Below, piece after piece: positions 21,922 through 35,486 of a stretch of 64,000 nt of DNA (position 1 is the first letter of the stretch; each line of letters starts with the position of its first letter). The notes under the pieces are model-generated. The model was not told the origin of the DNA. It saw nothing but the letters and a program-made list of their open reading frames with translations, and searched no databases. Source of the stretch: Boletus sp. NGJ (Eukaryota > Basidiomycota > Agaricomycetes > Boletales > Boletaceae); NCBI GenBank assembly GCA_019096195.1, contig JAGTXK010000190.1, positions 496,001 through 560,000 of the forward strand. Direction: 5' to 3'. A program made the position numbers and the translations under genes.

Positions 21922-24900
21922 CTAGGTTCCTGCCAGCTTCTTTAGTACGGAAAACTCGTTACGACCAGTCGCTTTGCACAGGGAGTGGAAACGAGAGTTG
22001 GAGTCTGCCAAGAGGGTCGCTGGGCGATCAAACTCTACGATGCGACCTTCATCGAGGAGCAAAACCTGCAAATGCCGGTTAACTGGAAGGGAAACACGGT
22101 CCACGGATGACTTACCCGATCGTAATCAATGACGGTACGAAGCCGATGTGCAATAGTGAGTATTGTGCTAGAGTCAAATTCACTGGCGACGAGTGTTTAG
22201 TCGCAACCAAGTCAAAAGACAAAAACGGACTCACTGTCGGATAGTTTTGCTGATGAGCTCGTCGGTCGCATAATCGACGCTTGCGGTAGCCTGAACGTTT
22301 CATATATATCAGATCACGATAGGCTCTTGCATGCCAACCAGAACACCTACTTCGTCCATGACCAGTACCTTGGAACGTTTCAGGATCGCTCTCGCCATGC
22401 AAAGGAGTTGCTTTTCGCTGAGTTTTGCCAACATGAGCTACGAGGGCGGGGGATTCTGGAACCGATGAACACGCACCCAGTGGAAAAGTTATCACCCCCT
22501 TCGGACACAGAGGAATCGAGGTTCCGGAAAACGTTGACGTTGATCGTCTCTGGTGTCTCTTCAGGAACATCTTCGGAAGGTATCAAATGCACGCGACGGA
22601 GGGCTTCAAACTTTTGAAAGAAATATTCAGCCTCTGCCGCGAAACAGGACTGTAGTGTCACCCACAATGTCTGCGTCTTCGTACTCATCGAAAACATCCA
22701 TCGCGGATCGCAATGTTCCACTCAAAATCGTTGGGTCCTCTGCACGCAGGGTTAGCATCCATTCAATGCAGATTAAAATGCCATGTACTCACGAGGAATA
22801 ATTGTAATTTTGCTCCGCAAGTCAGTCAAACCAATCTGCGAAATGTCGACGCCATCAATGACGATTTTTCCTTCCGTCGCCTCCACGAATCGAAAGAACG
22901 AGAGCGCGAGTGTACTCTTTCCGGAACCGGTCCTGCCTAGTATGCCAATCTACATTCCACGGAATCAGTAAGAAACGTGCTGGCTGGTATCCATGACGTT
23001 ATTGTACCTTTTCACCAGGTCGTACCTCAAAGTTCAGATGATGTAGTACGTTGGGAAGTTCAGGCTTGAGGCAGAATTTCGTCACTGTCATCTGGCGAAG
23101 AAAGACAGACGCACAGCATATCGGATGACCAGGTCCTCGCATTTGATGTGGCCATTCTCTGGCCAAGACGCATCAGGCCGGGGCTCCACGAACTCGGGTG
23201 GTTCACGTTTGAGCTCAGAGTATTCCTTGACGCGCTCCAGTGCCACCTTGGCTAAAATCAATGCATGTCATCAAGACAAAGAACTGCAGTGCTGACCATG
23301 GATTGTTCGAGTGCGACGAAGCGACGCACCAGGAACAGGAGCTACAGTGGATGGCATGATCAGTCACAACTGCAGACGGCCTCAGAAATTTGACACACGT
23401 TGTGAGTTATGCTGGAAGCAAAAGATAGGGCAAATCCAGCCAAGGCTGCAGATATGCTCGGATAAAACACTGCAACCGCACCAGTCAAGCCGACGACAAG
23501 ACTCGAGAGCAAGTTGAATCGCATCGAAAGCCAGCGATTTACTGGAGAATATCGTCAACAATTCTGGTTGTTATCTAAACCTACCAACACCCACCTCCCC
23601 ACATCCAGTAATATGGGTTTGCGTTCTAAGCGTAGAATAAATCTAATCAGGTATCGAATGCAGTCATCGAGTCATTAGTCACTCACGGTATCGACACAAC
23701 GGATCATATCACGCAAGAACTTCGAAGACGCCCCAAAGGCACGTAAGATCGCAACACCAGCAATTGTCTCTCCATACATCGAGTACAATGGCGACCGGGT
23801 CACGGAATCTTGAAGTTGTCGGATCAGATATCAGATTCAAACAAAGTCGTGCCAGTGAAGCCCCTACCAAGACGTCTCATATCTCGAGCTGTCTGACCGT
23901 ACACCTTGGCCACTGGGGGTCCATCAGTTTGACTGACAATCAGGACACTAGGATTCCTCACCATTATAATAGAGATAGCTGAGGACTAAAGCCGCAAGAA
24001 TGAAAGGGAGGCCGCCGACGATGCTAATTGTGATAATGATGGTCAACGCTGCCAAACCATAGACAATGCTACGTCCAAAGTTGTCAGACATAGAACTGTC
24101 GATTCCTAAAGAAAACCGAGTAAGATAAGCATTCCAGAACATAGAAAACTGTCATACCCTCGAAATCTTTCCCAAATCGGTTCAAAAGACGGCCGCGGGA
24201 CACGGTATCATGGAAACGGATGTTGGCGAATAGAATAGTTTCCAGCAACCCTGTCGTCCACGTGAGTAAAGATTAAGACCATCGGATTGACATTCTTACT
24301 CTTGTAAAGAATGGTCGATGCATTGATAGAACCAGAGTCTGCGCAATCCAGTTGGCATTGGAGCATGGTCACCGATAAACACAACTCACAAAGAATATAG
24401 AATCGGAACACGTTCAAGAAAAGTCCTGCGGTGACGTATTAATTGGCGGCAGCTCGTATATCCCTATACTTACCAAAGATTGTAACCTGTAACTTGAATC
24501 AGAAAACGCTTTAGCATTAATTGTAAACATCATACCGCAGCATAGATAGCGATATAATACACTGGCCCGTTGCGCTCGGCTTCGGCAGGATCAGCTCCAG
24601 ACCACGTCCTAATGAAGGATATCAGCATCACAAAAGTCACCTTGACCTACAGGTTCACAACCCACTTTAGCCAATAATTCTCTACCACTGGACTCAGCGC
24701 TCCGAGTAGAAGGGAAAAACCGAAGACGATCCAGTATTTGTACCCTCCACAGGCTTTGATATACGTCTCCCAAATATCTCGACTGATATGGCCAACCGCA
24801 CGCTTCTCTTCCTCAATCAGCTTGCGCGGGGTTTTCTTCTTCTCTGGCTCTGGCTTGCTCTCTTCAGTCGTGAAAGCAGTGGAACTCGTCTCGGAGGTCG

Positions 24901-27900
24901 GTTCAGTCTCCGCTGAGCATGAGGCTTCCGCTGTTTCATACTGATTTTCCACCTCAGCTACAGGAGCCGGTGCATCCTTCTCATCCGCCTCGCCTGTGTT
25001 GGCATGCACAAGAGTCGCCATAACAGGCGAAGCAATGAATGACTCGCGGTCGCCCTGGAATGCTACGCGTCCATTATCAAGAGCAACGACATAGCTGGCA
25101 CCAGGAGCACACAGCTGGACATGGTGAGAAACCAAGATGATCGTTCGTCCGTGTACTAGCTCGCCTTTCAAACACTCGTTGTAGAGGTGGTGCGCTGTGT
25201 GAGCATCGACCGCGGACAAAACATCGTCGAGAAGTAGGATGGATGCTCGAGAGTACACTGCACGAGCCAGTGAAACTGCAGAAATGCCATCAAAGGCCAA
25301 CTGTCGCGAGACACGAGAACGGGCTTACCTCGAGCTTTCTGACCTCCGGACAAGTTGACCTTCAAAAATGTCTAACTAAGCATGCTATATCGGACGATAA
25401 AAACAAGCTTACACCACGTTCACCAATTTCAGACTCGTCTCCGTCCTCAAGAATAAGAAGATCACTCTCAAGTGCACATGCTTTGAGGGTCTTCTTGTAT
25501 CGCTCTTCATCATAAGGAAGGTTGAAAAGGATGTTGTCTTTGGATAAATTAGCATGGAGCCCGATCAATATATGACGCCTTATGTTACCTTTAATGGAGG
25601 CATTCCGAAGCCATGCGGTCTAGGTAAGTGATATCAGAAGTCTCCTGCGAAAGGGGACATAACTTACCTGAGGGACATACGCGCAGACACCATCGACGAC
25701 CCAGTCTTCAGGGGAGGCTATTTTTTCCGCGAAAGTTGCAAGGACATCGGGCGGAGACCTGGGGCACATAACTTGACCAGCTAGAACATCTGCTTCGCCG
25801 AGGAGTGCTGAGCGGGTGATACGTCAGAGATACTGCAACGCCATCTTTGTAGTGACGCATACCCAATAACAACAGCGTCTTTCCACTTCCAAGTTTCCCG
25901 CATACTAGCGACAACTCGCCCTCAGGGAAAGACAAAGCAAGATCAAGCAATACGAATCTAGCCCTGGGAGTACTCGCAGTGGATGGTGTGGCGCTGCCAG
26001 TTTGGTGAAGGCGCTCCTGGGGCCAAGTGATCGTCGCGTTTTGGAGCGCGATCTGCTGGGATTGCATGTTCAGGGGAGGAACTGGGTTGACCTCTGCACC
26101 ATGGAGATACTTTTCAATACGGCGGAGGGAGACGAAACCCTAAAAAGATCATTGTTCAGTCGAGTGAGTGGCGGGGCGCCGTTTTATCATACCTGGAGCA
26201 TGTTGATAAATGTCTCTGGAAGGGCATTCAATGCAAATTTCATCTCGTTGAAGACTTGACGAAATATCAGAGATCTGAGAGAAATAACGGAGTCGCTACT
26301 TACCAAGAATCTAATACCAACAGCGATCAGTCAGTTCGTGGCTACACGATGCAAGCTGACTTACAGAAGTAAACGCAATCGAAGGGGTTAGTGTCTGCCC
26401 ACGAACAACTGCAAAATGCCAGAACGAGACGATAGTGACTAGAATTGGTGAGCCATCCCTGTAGGACAAGCCGTCAGAATCGGCTTTGGGACAAAACGAG
26501 AAGTCGATACCAAAGCACGTTGAACAACAACTCGATCATGTAACTCAATTTTTGATATTTCAGCTCTCTCTCTCGAACCTTTATTACCCTTTTTTCGAAA
26601 CTGCGTTCCCAGGCCATGAACTAATGCGCATATCAGTTTCACAAATTATCGTGAGTCGAAGCTTTGTCACCTTGAGCATACGGATCGCACCCAGAATCTG
26701 AGTTTCTGGCATCACGAAAGGAACACGATTGGTTTCCAGCAATCTCACGCACCTCATTCATTAAAGCCACGCGCTCGTCGCGCGTTTTCATCAAGTTTTC
26801 TTGGGCATTGACTACAACCTTGCCCCCGTAATGGTTCAACGGCAAAAATAAGCAGATTACAGCAAGCCCAACGAAACACGACACGCCAAGTAGATTGTAA
26901 AGGAACCAGGTGCCAATAACAATTTCAATCGGCGAATCTAAGAGCCCGCGTTAGTGACGATGAAAGCGTCTAGCAATAACAAGAATAGGTCCGTACCAAC
27001 CAGCGTGAACATGTGCCACGAGAAGTCACTGACGCGATCGACGTCTGTCGTCATCAGCGTCATGATTTGTGCCTTGCTCGAAAAGTCATTTTCATCGGCC
27101 ATGCTGTCCTTGTTTTTGTCCTTGTCGTCATCCTTAGAGGTGTCCGCACCACCGGAGGAAGACGCAACGTCCTTGCGCACAAGAGTCTTGCCAAATAGAG
27201 TCGTGTTCAGTTGGATCCTCAGACGAACTTGAACGGTGGTCGTAGCAACAGACCAGAGTTGCCCAGTAGCTTGACATGATTGTCAGTGATCAACATGTCA
27301 TCGTGAGCTCATGAATGTGACTTACCAATGTCGACGAACGCAGTTGAAAATACCATGCCCGCAAGATAGAACCAACCCCAACTGCGATCCTCTCGGTTGG
27401 GGTCCGATTCTAGATACATGACCACCTGTCTCAGGAACAACGGTGGTGTGTAGAACAGACAAGCAGAGACGGCAGCCAACAAAATCAATGCGGTGAGGGG
27501 CAGGGTGTTGACTCTGAGAAGCCTGTATGCGAGCTCCCAGCCGGACCCTACACGGGGGCGCCACCAACGGAGGCCCCACTTGACGGTCCGTATGGTGCGT
27601 CGCATGGAAGCATATAGGTGGGTACCTCGCATATTGGCCGGAACGACTGGCAGGTCACCAATCTCGAGAGACTCTGAAGCATAGCCAAGCATAACCACCT
27701 TCGTGGTGTAGTTAAACAGCAGATAACTCCACACGGAAGCTCCAACAACACCACAGACGTTGTTTTCGTCACGATTCGTTGCGGTTTTGATAATCTTGTC
27801 GGAGTAGAGGGTCTTGGACGGGTAGTGCAAGGGCGGACCCATGGGGATCGTGAATACGATGACAGTGACAATGAAATAGAGAACAAGGACCGTATACCAC

Positions 27901-28497
27901 ATTCCAAGCAATGCAGAGAAACCTGGGAGCATCGACAGGGTGATAGGCCGAGAGGTCGGCAAGATGGCGGTAGCGAACAGGAGTGTGGTGGGTACAAAAG
28001 TCAATACCGCGAGATGAATTATTAACTGGGAATGATGTTTGATTTCATTCTGATAGACAGCGCGAACGGCGAGCGCAGTGAGATAGAAGGCATACGCGAC
28101 GTAGAGGGCATACGTCAAGTTGCTGTCGCCCTCTTCGGCGGAAAAGGTCCACCCTAGACTTATCGACTGGAGAACGAGGATCGCCGAAAGGAGCACGGAA
28201 ACCAACAGTTTCCAAAGGCGAACCTACGACATGGGAGTGGGGATAAGTAGGAAAGACCAGGCAAGTTGTGTGTTTGCCTGCCTTATTCCAGAAAGCTACT
28301 TCGTTGATTGGATAACCATCCACAAGATCCTCCGGGCACGTCACATCGAAAGGATCGCGAAGCAGGGACTCGGTTTGTTCACCAGAGGTTGGAAGTTGAA
28401 TTTTTGGTTGTTGGGGCCTTGTGATATACAGGACGAGGATGCTCCCAACACCGGTAGCTGCTAGAATAGCAGCAATTGGCAGCTGGTACTGAGGCAT
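21922..28497 (-). CDS. ABC transporter, ABCC (MRP) full-length type
   Basis: Full ABCC exporter with many short introns. The N-terminal part ([19 protein letters not shown]) carries several extra membrane helices to about 27850, then TMD1 ([23 protein letters not shown] onward). NBD1 has Walker A in [14 protein letters not shown], the signature NLSGGQKAR, and Walker [15 protein letters not shown] with H-loop LVSHHVQ. An acidic, proline-rich linker (about 24830-25000) precedes TMD2. NBD2 has Walker A in [16 protein letters not shown], a signature reading [16 protein letters not shown] and D-loop region [12 protein letters not shown]. The stop is at 21922. A STGE signature in NBD2 is common in fungal ABCC proteins of the Ybt1/Bpt1 type. 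Both ATP sites look intact. Likely an organic-anion or glutathione-conjugate pump of the vacuole or plasma membrane; the substrate is unknown. Individual exon borders were only partly checked. Confidence 0.88.
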
Positions 28498-31400
28498 GCC
28501 AGGATGACCAGCCTAGAACGCTGAAACTGAAACGTGACTGTCAAGAAAATAAAATGTATGTACGTGAAACGAGACTGACTCTGTCACTGGGGATGATTCA
28601 GATCGGACCCCGGAACCGAGTACCGCAAGCTCAGGCCAACAATCACCACCTTGCTCGGATCCCGAGCTCATCGTATCAAGGCTCCAGCCAGTTCACCGAT
28701 ACGTGGTCCGCCTCGCTCAATAAACTATAAACTGGCTCGTGTCTAGAAGATCCCGAAGCAGTGAGTCCTGCAGCAATAAACACCTTGACGTCGTGCCAGG
28801 CAGAGGCATCTAATCGGATGGTGTGTAGCCCTTTGTTTCTTGGAAAAAAAACCTCATAACGTCAATATAGCATCAGTCTTCCCCACTTGGGGACGACAGC
28901 CATGGACATGCTTCTCCTGGAGGCATAATCCCGCGCCATGCCCGTCGTCGAACTGCCGTCTACAAGGGACTCTCCTATCCCTGAATTGGATTGACGGCGT
29001 CGAGACAAAAATAATTACTACTTCTGAATCCAGACATGCATATGGGATACACCCGAATGTGCTTGGTTGTCAATTGACGTTGATCGTACAGATCATGCTC
29101 GAAAGACGGACGCTGCATTCCACCGCACCGTCGGCCCCAGCTGCACCATCGTCCTCAAACTTGCGAATTACATGCGCAACTATCGATCATTATGTGGGAT
29201 CACATAGGTTTGATTTTGATAAGGTAGTCTCCAGAGCGGGATACAGGAATACCCTTGATCATTTGACCTACTTCCAGGCCTGACAAATATTCATGTTAAC
29301 TATCCATGTTCGATGACTTCTCCGAAGAGGTGACAAACACCAGTTCGGACGAGCTTCATCGAATCATCCCAATCAAAGTGAAACAAATCTTGGGTCCGAT
29401 CAAACTCGTCGGTCAATATGGTCTCACACCCGTGTACAGACTTTGGGTGGCGAGTCGGTCGTGAGTATAATCTTGCACTGCGGTTGGTAAGCCTGAGAGA
29501 CACAATCAAGTACTGGGGTACTGCTCAATTTATCATCTCCATCTCCAGCCGCCTTCCATCGGTCTCGACGGTCTCGACCAGAGAGACCCCAAGGAAGATC
29601 AGTCCATTCCAGGGAGGACCATATGACTTGACGAGCCATTGACACAAGATTGAGAACGTATTCACTGTTTTCCTCGCTGACGTTCAACATTAGACGCTTG
29701 TAGTGTGTCACTACCGGCCCGGCGCGGTTGGCAATCGGTCCGTTCTACGACTTGCCTCGATCTCATTCCTATTATCTTCCATGTCCCACCTGTCTCATAC
29801 GGGTCAGTTAACCGACAATTGAGTTTTAAATATTGTGGGCTAGGTGTCTGATCCCATGACAATGAAATATTCATTGTCACAAGGTACTCCGTCAAGCGGA
29901 AATGCGTGGTTGCAATCGATTCGCAGCCTAGACTGTTCACAATCGTGGATAAGGAGTTCATTACTGAAAACAAACATAGTGGGCTCTGATATCATTGAAG
30001 CTGTACTCATCGAAGGATCCCAGTTAGATGATAACCCCCGCGTTGAAACCGCATAACGGAGAGGTACGAGCTAACATATCCCCTGTTGGCAAAGACAAGG
30101 ACCAGGCCCTGGGTTGTTGGTAATCGGGTTACTGACGACCGGTTCCCCGAGCTGCCGCCGCTACTTGAGGTAGCATCGATTCGAGAACTTCTCTGGTCAA
30201 AGTAACATGAAGCCTAGAGCCCACTTTCTGCTTTGTTCCGCATCAGTTTGGAGCGGGGTTCAAGTTTCCTAACGAACGGGCCAAACTTTCCAATCTCGTG
30301 CTGCGGTGAACTGGCAATCTCCTTGCCTAGATAACAGTGAGTTATACAGCCGCCGTATTCCCAAACGGACGATGGGGCTGACAGTGATATACATAAACGC
30401 TTAGCTGCTTGCATCCCACCGCTGTGTCGACATGAGTGACATCGGATCACAGTCACTGACATGTTTTCGGCTCATCGCAAATTTTATTGGGAATACATGC
30501 CATATCTCGTGCAGCTGTATCGCTGGTCATGAGTTGCCATTCAACCCTAGAAGATCTCAGCCACGCGATGCTTGACGTCCAGGTAAATAAAGTTCTCGTT
30601 ACGCATGCGCTCGATTGGAGTATCCCACCTGTTTATTAAACTAACTCTTGTGAGACCCCACATTTGTGGGGACTAACACACAAACAAAACTCAACAAAAT
30701 TTAATTCTCTCAACATCTTACTCGATGGAGCCGTTGCTGGCTTCCATGCTCGCAGGAATAACGAATAGATAGGTAGCAGTTATATAGTCCTACAGTACAT
30801 CAAGTACAGCACAAACTAGCTAGCATGTTCCAACTTGACCTTTAATTTAATTGTTCACCTTTTCTGTTGCTGTAAATTCCCCACACGTCCGCGAAGGTGG
30901 CGGTCATTACTCCAACTCACTTCTTTTTTAGAGTCAACGGACGGGGGAGTTTTGGACGCCGCCAGAATTGGGAAGGCAACCAACGTTCCACCGTTATCGC
31001 AGCACAGCGTGGACGTATTTCCCAGTAATTTTTGCACCGTCATCCCGTGACAGTTTTCCACACCTCTGCGACGGCGCATAACTTAACTTATCATTGTATG
31101 TCCCCGCGGTTACCTTTTCGGTCGCTTGCATGTTATCATCTGGGGTGGTCCGCTGACAGCTAAAATGCACATGCCACCCTTGCGCAATTAGTTAGCCATG
31201 TAAGTGAGCCTACCAATGCAGGACACATGATATTAAGGACATCGGCCAGCCTCCAGATATCAGGTGACGGCGGCACCATAAACACGTGGTTTTCATAGAT
31301 TCTGGACTTGCGCAACCCTTAGTGGCCGTATATAATGTGACGATTTTGATGGGTCAAATTAATTTGGGCGAAAACGTATTTGACACCTCACCTGGTGCCT

Positions 31401-32466
31401 GGAATAACCTCCATATTAACGCCAGCCCCGCCGATTGGAATGCACGAAACAGAACTATCTGTGCAAAGATAATAAAACAAACTAGGGTTTCGCGGCGGAA
31501 CACTGCGTCAGAAAATATCCAAACGCTAGTGGTTTATGTACTTGGTATGGTCACATCACTGCAGAGTTAACCAATAACTTTCTCTCCGGTGCGCTACGCT
31601 CTTGAACCGAACACGGTAGGCCGACTTTGAAGGAGCGCTCATGCGGTCATCTGAACGCTTGATTCTCATCGGCCCACCGATTGTACCGCGGAGAGAACTG
31701 GGTCCCACACCAAACTATAAAACCTATGACGGACCCACGATGGCTCACAGCTTTTATTTGCTCTATCTCTAATCCGTCTTTAAATACTCCGAATTATTGT
31801 GACCTTTCCACCCACTCACCGAGCAGCTGTCAACCGACGTGTAGGGCACTCGTTCATCCCCATTCGGACAACGCAAAACCTGTCCCCCACTTTGGAATTA
31901 GGGTGACCTGCTGGTACTATGTCATTTCCGTCACATTCCATTTAGCTCGCTAGTACAATTCAATCCTCACACCAGGTAAGTGCAGCAATGCATCCAAGAA
32001 GCAACTAATATTGTATCAATACATCTCTGTATTGAGAAAGGGCTGCAGTCGACCGTTCGCTCAATGATTCGTATTACCATCAATATGGGTAGTCCATGTG
32101 TAATCGTCAATGTAGTTCTCTCACCCGGAATGCGCGGCCCGTGCTGAAAAGGTGCCGCGGTGATCCGTTCGACAGCTCGGCAAGGGTCCGAAGCAGACTA
32201 GGGACCTGGTGGGCCAAGGGCTCTCCCTGGTCAGTGTGGCTGAGCCAAATGATACAGTGCAGCTCCATTCAACCTGACTAGACCATTACCAGGTATAAGA
32301 GTTGTCCCTCCATCTGGACAATTTGAATTGTCGGCTATCTGACCGCCTTTACGGATCCAAGCTAACGTAGAAAGATAAGAACATGTACGTCAAGACAAAG
32401 TTGTGTTCATAGAGTATTGCAACAGGTTTTGCGCGAAGGACACAGTGTGATTTTAATATCAACCGA
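28498..32466. other. gene-poor gap, about 4 kb
   Basis: Longest stretch without a recognisable gene. Open frames are short on both strands. A pair of minus-strand frames around 29300-29970 (for example NVSEENSEYVLNLVSMARQVIW and LRLTNRSARLYSRP) looks weakly protein-like and could be a decayed gene, but no family was recognised. Around 30656-30671 there is a short hairpin (CCCCACA, two bases, TGTGGGG). No long terminal or inverted repeats and no transposase motif were recognised. Confidence 0.4.
30656..30671. repeat. short perfect inverted repeat (hairpin)
   Basis: CCCCACATTTGTGGGG forms a 7-base perfect stem with a two-base loop in the gene-poor gap. It is possibly chance; no flanking gene makes it a terminator. 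Confidence 0.4.
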
Positions 32467-33727
32467 TCATCGACCCATCCATCCCTGACATTTGATCATT
32501 GTCACTAAAATTTATTGCCGAGAATGGTATAAATAGAGTAACTCACACCGTCCACAAGCAATAGTTCTCCACAAACGTATTGACTGGCGCCACTTGCGAG
32601 AAAAACCATGGGTCCCGCAAAATCTTTGGGGTCTCCCCACCTCCCGGCCGGAATTCGCTCCGAGATCTGCTTGACACGCGTTTCGTCCGCCAAGAGCCGT
32701 TCGTTCCTAGGAAGGGAAACCGTTTAGCAGAAAGGCAAACAACTTGCCCCGTGTCCAAAAGATAAGAGTGTTTCCCGGGTGTTTGACACCCAGAATTCCA
32801 ATCCCGCCAACCTGTGAACGGTTCGGCGGGAACGGCGTGTCACGGGACAATCCCCACCCAGCTCCGCTGTAGAAACCGAGATATTAAAATATAGCTCACA
32901 TGTCTGTGGTAATGTAGCCTGGGCATATACCATTAACTTGGACATTGTGTTGGCTCCATTCATTGCTGAGAGCTTTGGTCAGCTGCCCAAGTGCTCCTTT
33001 TGCGGAGGCGTACGCAGGGATTGTGAGACCGCCTTGAAAGGTCATGACGGAACAAAAGTTAATGATCTTTCCCCTCCGCAGTGGGACCATATGGCGGCCA
33101 GCTGCCTGTGAAAGTAGCCAGGCCGACTTAAGGTTGACATTCAGAACCTAAGAAGCCAATGAGAACAGGGTTAGAGAATTTGATCAAATTAAACCAATTA
33201 AACACGGAATGAATGTAGAGAGATAACACACATCGTCCCAGTCTCTCTCCGAGAAACTGACGCTTGGCGATCTCCGCTGTATGCCGGCACAGTTGACGAG
33301 GACATGTATATTTCCGCCCATGACCTCGAGCGCCTTTGGGAAGAGTTCCCGGACCGCGTCCAGGTTGGCCAGGTCGCAATGGACGATATGCGCGCTCCCT
33401 CCGAGAGCACGTATGGAATCTGCAGTGGCCGTGTTCGGTTCACTGCCCAAAGGGGGTTCTCTCTGAACAAGACAAATAGAAGCACCCGCTTGAGCCAGTG
33501 CGATGGCGCACGCAGCACCTATGCCTTGATTAATGAATATGAGGGCCGCGCCATCGATTCAGGGAACGTATGGCATGGGTCAATGATCATTTACGCAGAA
33601 TGGTCTGAACATTAAGTACGTTACCTCGAGTAGCACCGGTGATGAGAACATTCTGGCCGGACAGGTCGAACAGCTTGGACGACGAAACGGATGGTGTGGG
33701 ATCCATGGAGAAGTATGAATGTGGCAT
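32467..33727 (-). CDS. Short-chain dehydrogenase/reductase (KduD-like)
   Basis: Classical SDR of about 270 residues, closest in feel to 2-deoxy-D-gluconate 3-dehydrogenase or gluconate 5-dehydrogenase. It has the NAD(P) fold [16 protein letters not shown] (split by an intron after the Arg codon), NCAG in [11 protein letters not shown], the catalytic Ser in [11 protein letters not shown] and the YxxxK pair in AYASAKGAL. The C-terminal part reads [30 protein letters not shown] and, after a last intron starting GTGAGT, GWMGR with the stop at 32467. That ending is typical of KduD. Its start faces the start of a zinc polyol dehydrogenase 466 bases away. Together they suggest a redox step in sugar or sugar-acid catabolism (inference). 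The acceptor of the first intron reads CAAG, slightly unusual. Confidence 0.86.
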
Positions 33728-34193
33728 CGACAAGGCGTGCTTAAATTCACTGGCACGTTCGCTTCCCTGCACAACAAGTGTCAGTCTGATCTACGCCGTT
33801 GATCGGTAGAAGGACCGGTGTTCCGGTGTATGAAATATTTCTTCGATGTCCATTTTATAACGAAAATACCGACAAAAAAAATGTCGAAAATAACGTGAAT
33901 CTGGACTCGGAAGAGGCCGCAAAGGTGCATCCAAAACAGGGTATAATAGAATTGAGGAATAGAACCGGGAGTTTGCGTGACGGAAGTGTGATGGAGTGTG
34001 ACGAACTGTGACAGGTTTTATGTCATCATGCTTGATACGGTTCGGATTACGGACCGGCGAAATCTGAGATGGACAGTTTGAGCAGGGCATCTTTCCTGCC
34101 GGCGCGTCTGCTCACGAGATTGTTACTTCTTCAAATCCTATAAGACTATCTGCATGGTTTTAATTCGTCATTTTTATCCCCTTCCTTTTTTCA
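33728..34193. promoter_or_regulatory. shared divergent promoter, SDR / polyol dehydrogenase
   Basis: 466-base interval between two head-to-head starts. It is AT-rich around 33850-33900 and has a pyrimidine-rich stretch just before the ATG at 34194. No operator was recognised. Co-regulation is an inference from the arrangement. Confidence 0.4.
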
Positions 34194-35486
34194 ATGTCTC
34201 CTGCACAAGTCCACACTCAGCGCGCTGCCGTCCTATACGGCCCCAAGGACATCCGTCTCGAGGAGCGTCCTATCTGGCCCCCTCAGTATAACCATGCCCA
34301 GGTTGCTGTAAGGGCAACAGGTCTTTGTGGAAGCGACCGTGCGTGTTGTCCGTGCTAGTGCAAACCTCCTTGCTCATTACGCGTCTCCTCAGTTCACTAC
34401 TACCTTGAAGGGCGAAATGGTGACTTTGCCATCCAAGCTCCGCTTGTCCTTGGCCACGAGTCTGCAGGCGTGATCGTCTCGGTCGGTCCTGGCGTAAAAA
34501 ATCTCGTACCGGGTCAGCGTGTTGCAATCGAGGCTGGTCTCATGTGCCAACACTGCAATTATTGCGAGTCGGGACGCTACAACCTCTGCAAAGGTATGCG
34601 CTTCGCCAGCAGCGCCAAGACCTTCCCCCATCTCGACGGGACGCTACAAGACCGTATGAACCATCCCGCACACGTCCTTCATCCGTAAGTGGCTGGTATA
34701 TGTCCACCGTTCAGCCCCTTTTAATCCCCCGTTAGGTTACCCGATAACTGTAGCTTCGAGGAAGCCGCATTAGCAGAGCCTCTTTCCGTCCTGATACACG
34801 CCAGCAGGCGTGCAGGTCTTCGCAACGGCCAGCGCATTCTTGTCTTCGGTGTTGGCACTATCGGCATTCTCGCGTGTGCTCTCGCAAAATCATACGGCGC
34901 TTCCCAGATAATGGCTATCGACATCAACCAGCAACGGTTAGATTTTGCCAAGGCCAACGGCTTCGCCTCCCAAACACATTGCTTGACCATTGCCCACAAG
35001 CCTAAAACATACGAGGAGCAGCTGCGAACCGCCAGAGAAAACGTGTCACAAGTGTTGGCGACCTTTCAAGTCCCCGATGGCTTTGACATCGTGTTCGAGT
35101 GCACTGGTGCCGAGCCGTGTATTCAGATGTCAATATATGTAAGCATGATAGTCCCTGATCGGTGGGGTTGAACGTTTATTCGTTATGTCAAACAGGCTGC
35201 TCTTACTGGTGGCAAAGTCATGCTGGTTGGGATGGGTACCCGAAATGTCATGTTACCCCTGTCAGCGGCTGCGTTGCGGGAAGTTGACATACAGGGGTCC
35301 TTTCGCTACGCCAATACTTACACCGATGCCCTTTCTCTCCTTTCTTCTGGAGGGCTACAGGGCATCGATAAGTTGGTAACGCACCGCCTCAACTTGGAAG
35401 ATACAGCACGCGCTTTCGAGCTATTAGCTCGCGGAAAAGACGAGGACGGCAACATGGTTATCAAGGTCATGATCAACTCAAGATAA
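34194..35486 (+). CDS. Zinc-dependent medium-chain polyol dehydrogenase (sorbitol/L-iditol type)
   Basis: MDR-family dehydrogenase that interconverts a polyol and a ketose with NAD. The N-terminal catalytic domain has the zinc ligand Cys in GLCGSD (continuing LHYY after an intron at about 34340-34391) and GHESAGVIVSVGPGV. The structural zinc loop has four cysteines in CQHCNYCESGRYNLC. The coenzyme fold follows in ILVFGVGTIGILACALAKSYGA with the acidic IDINQQR segment favouring NAD. The tail reads VTHRLNLEDTARAFELLARG and ends with TAA at 35484-35486. The loop after the zinc site (MRFASSAKTFPHLDGTLQDRMNHPA) is of the sorbitol/xylitol dehydrogenase kind. The substrate is not decided by sequence. 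It faces the SDR gene head to head. Confidence 0.88.

Noticed and set aside
30835-31570. Short plus-strand frames in the gene-poor gap
   Set aside because: They lack ATG starts or any domain, and are of the length expected by chance.
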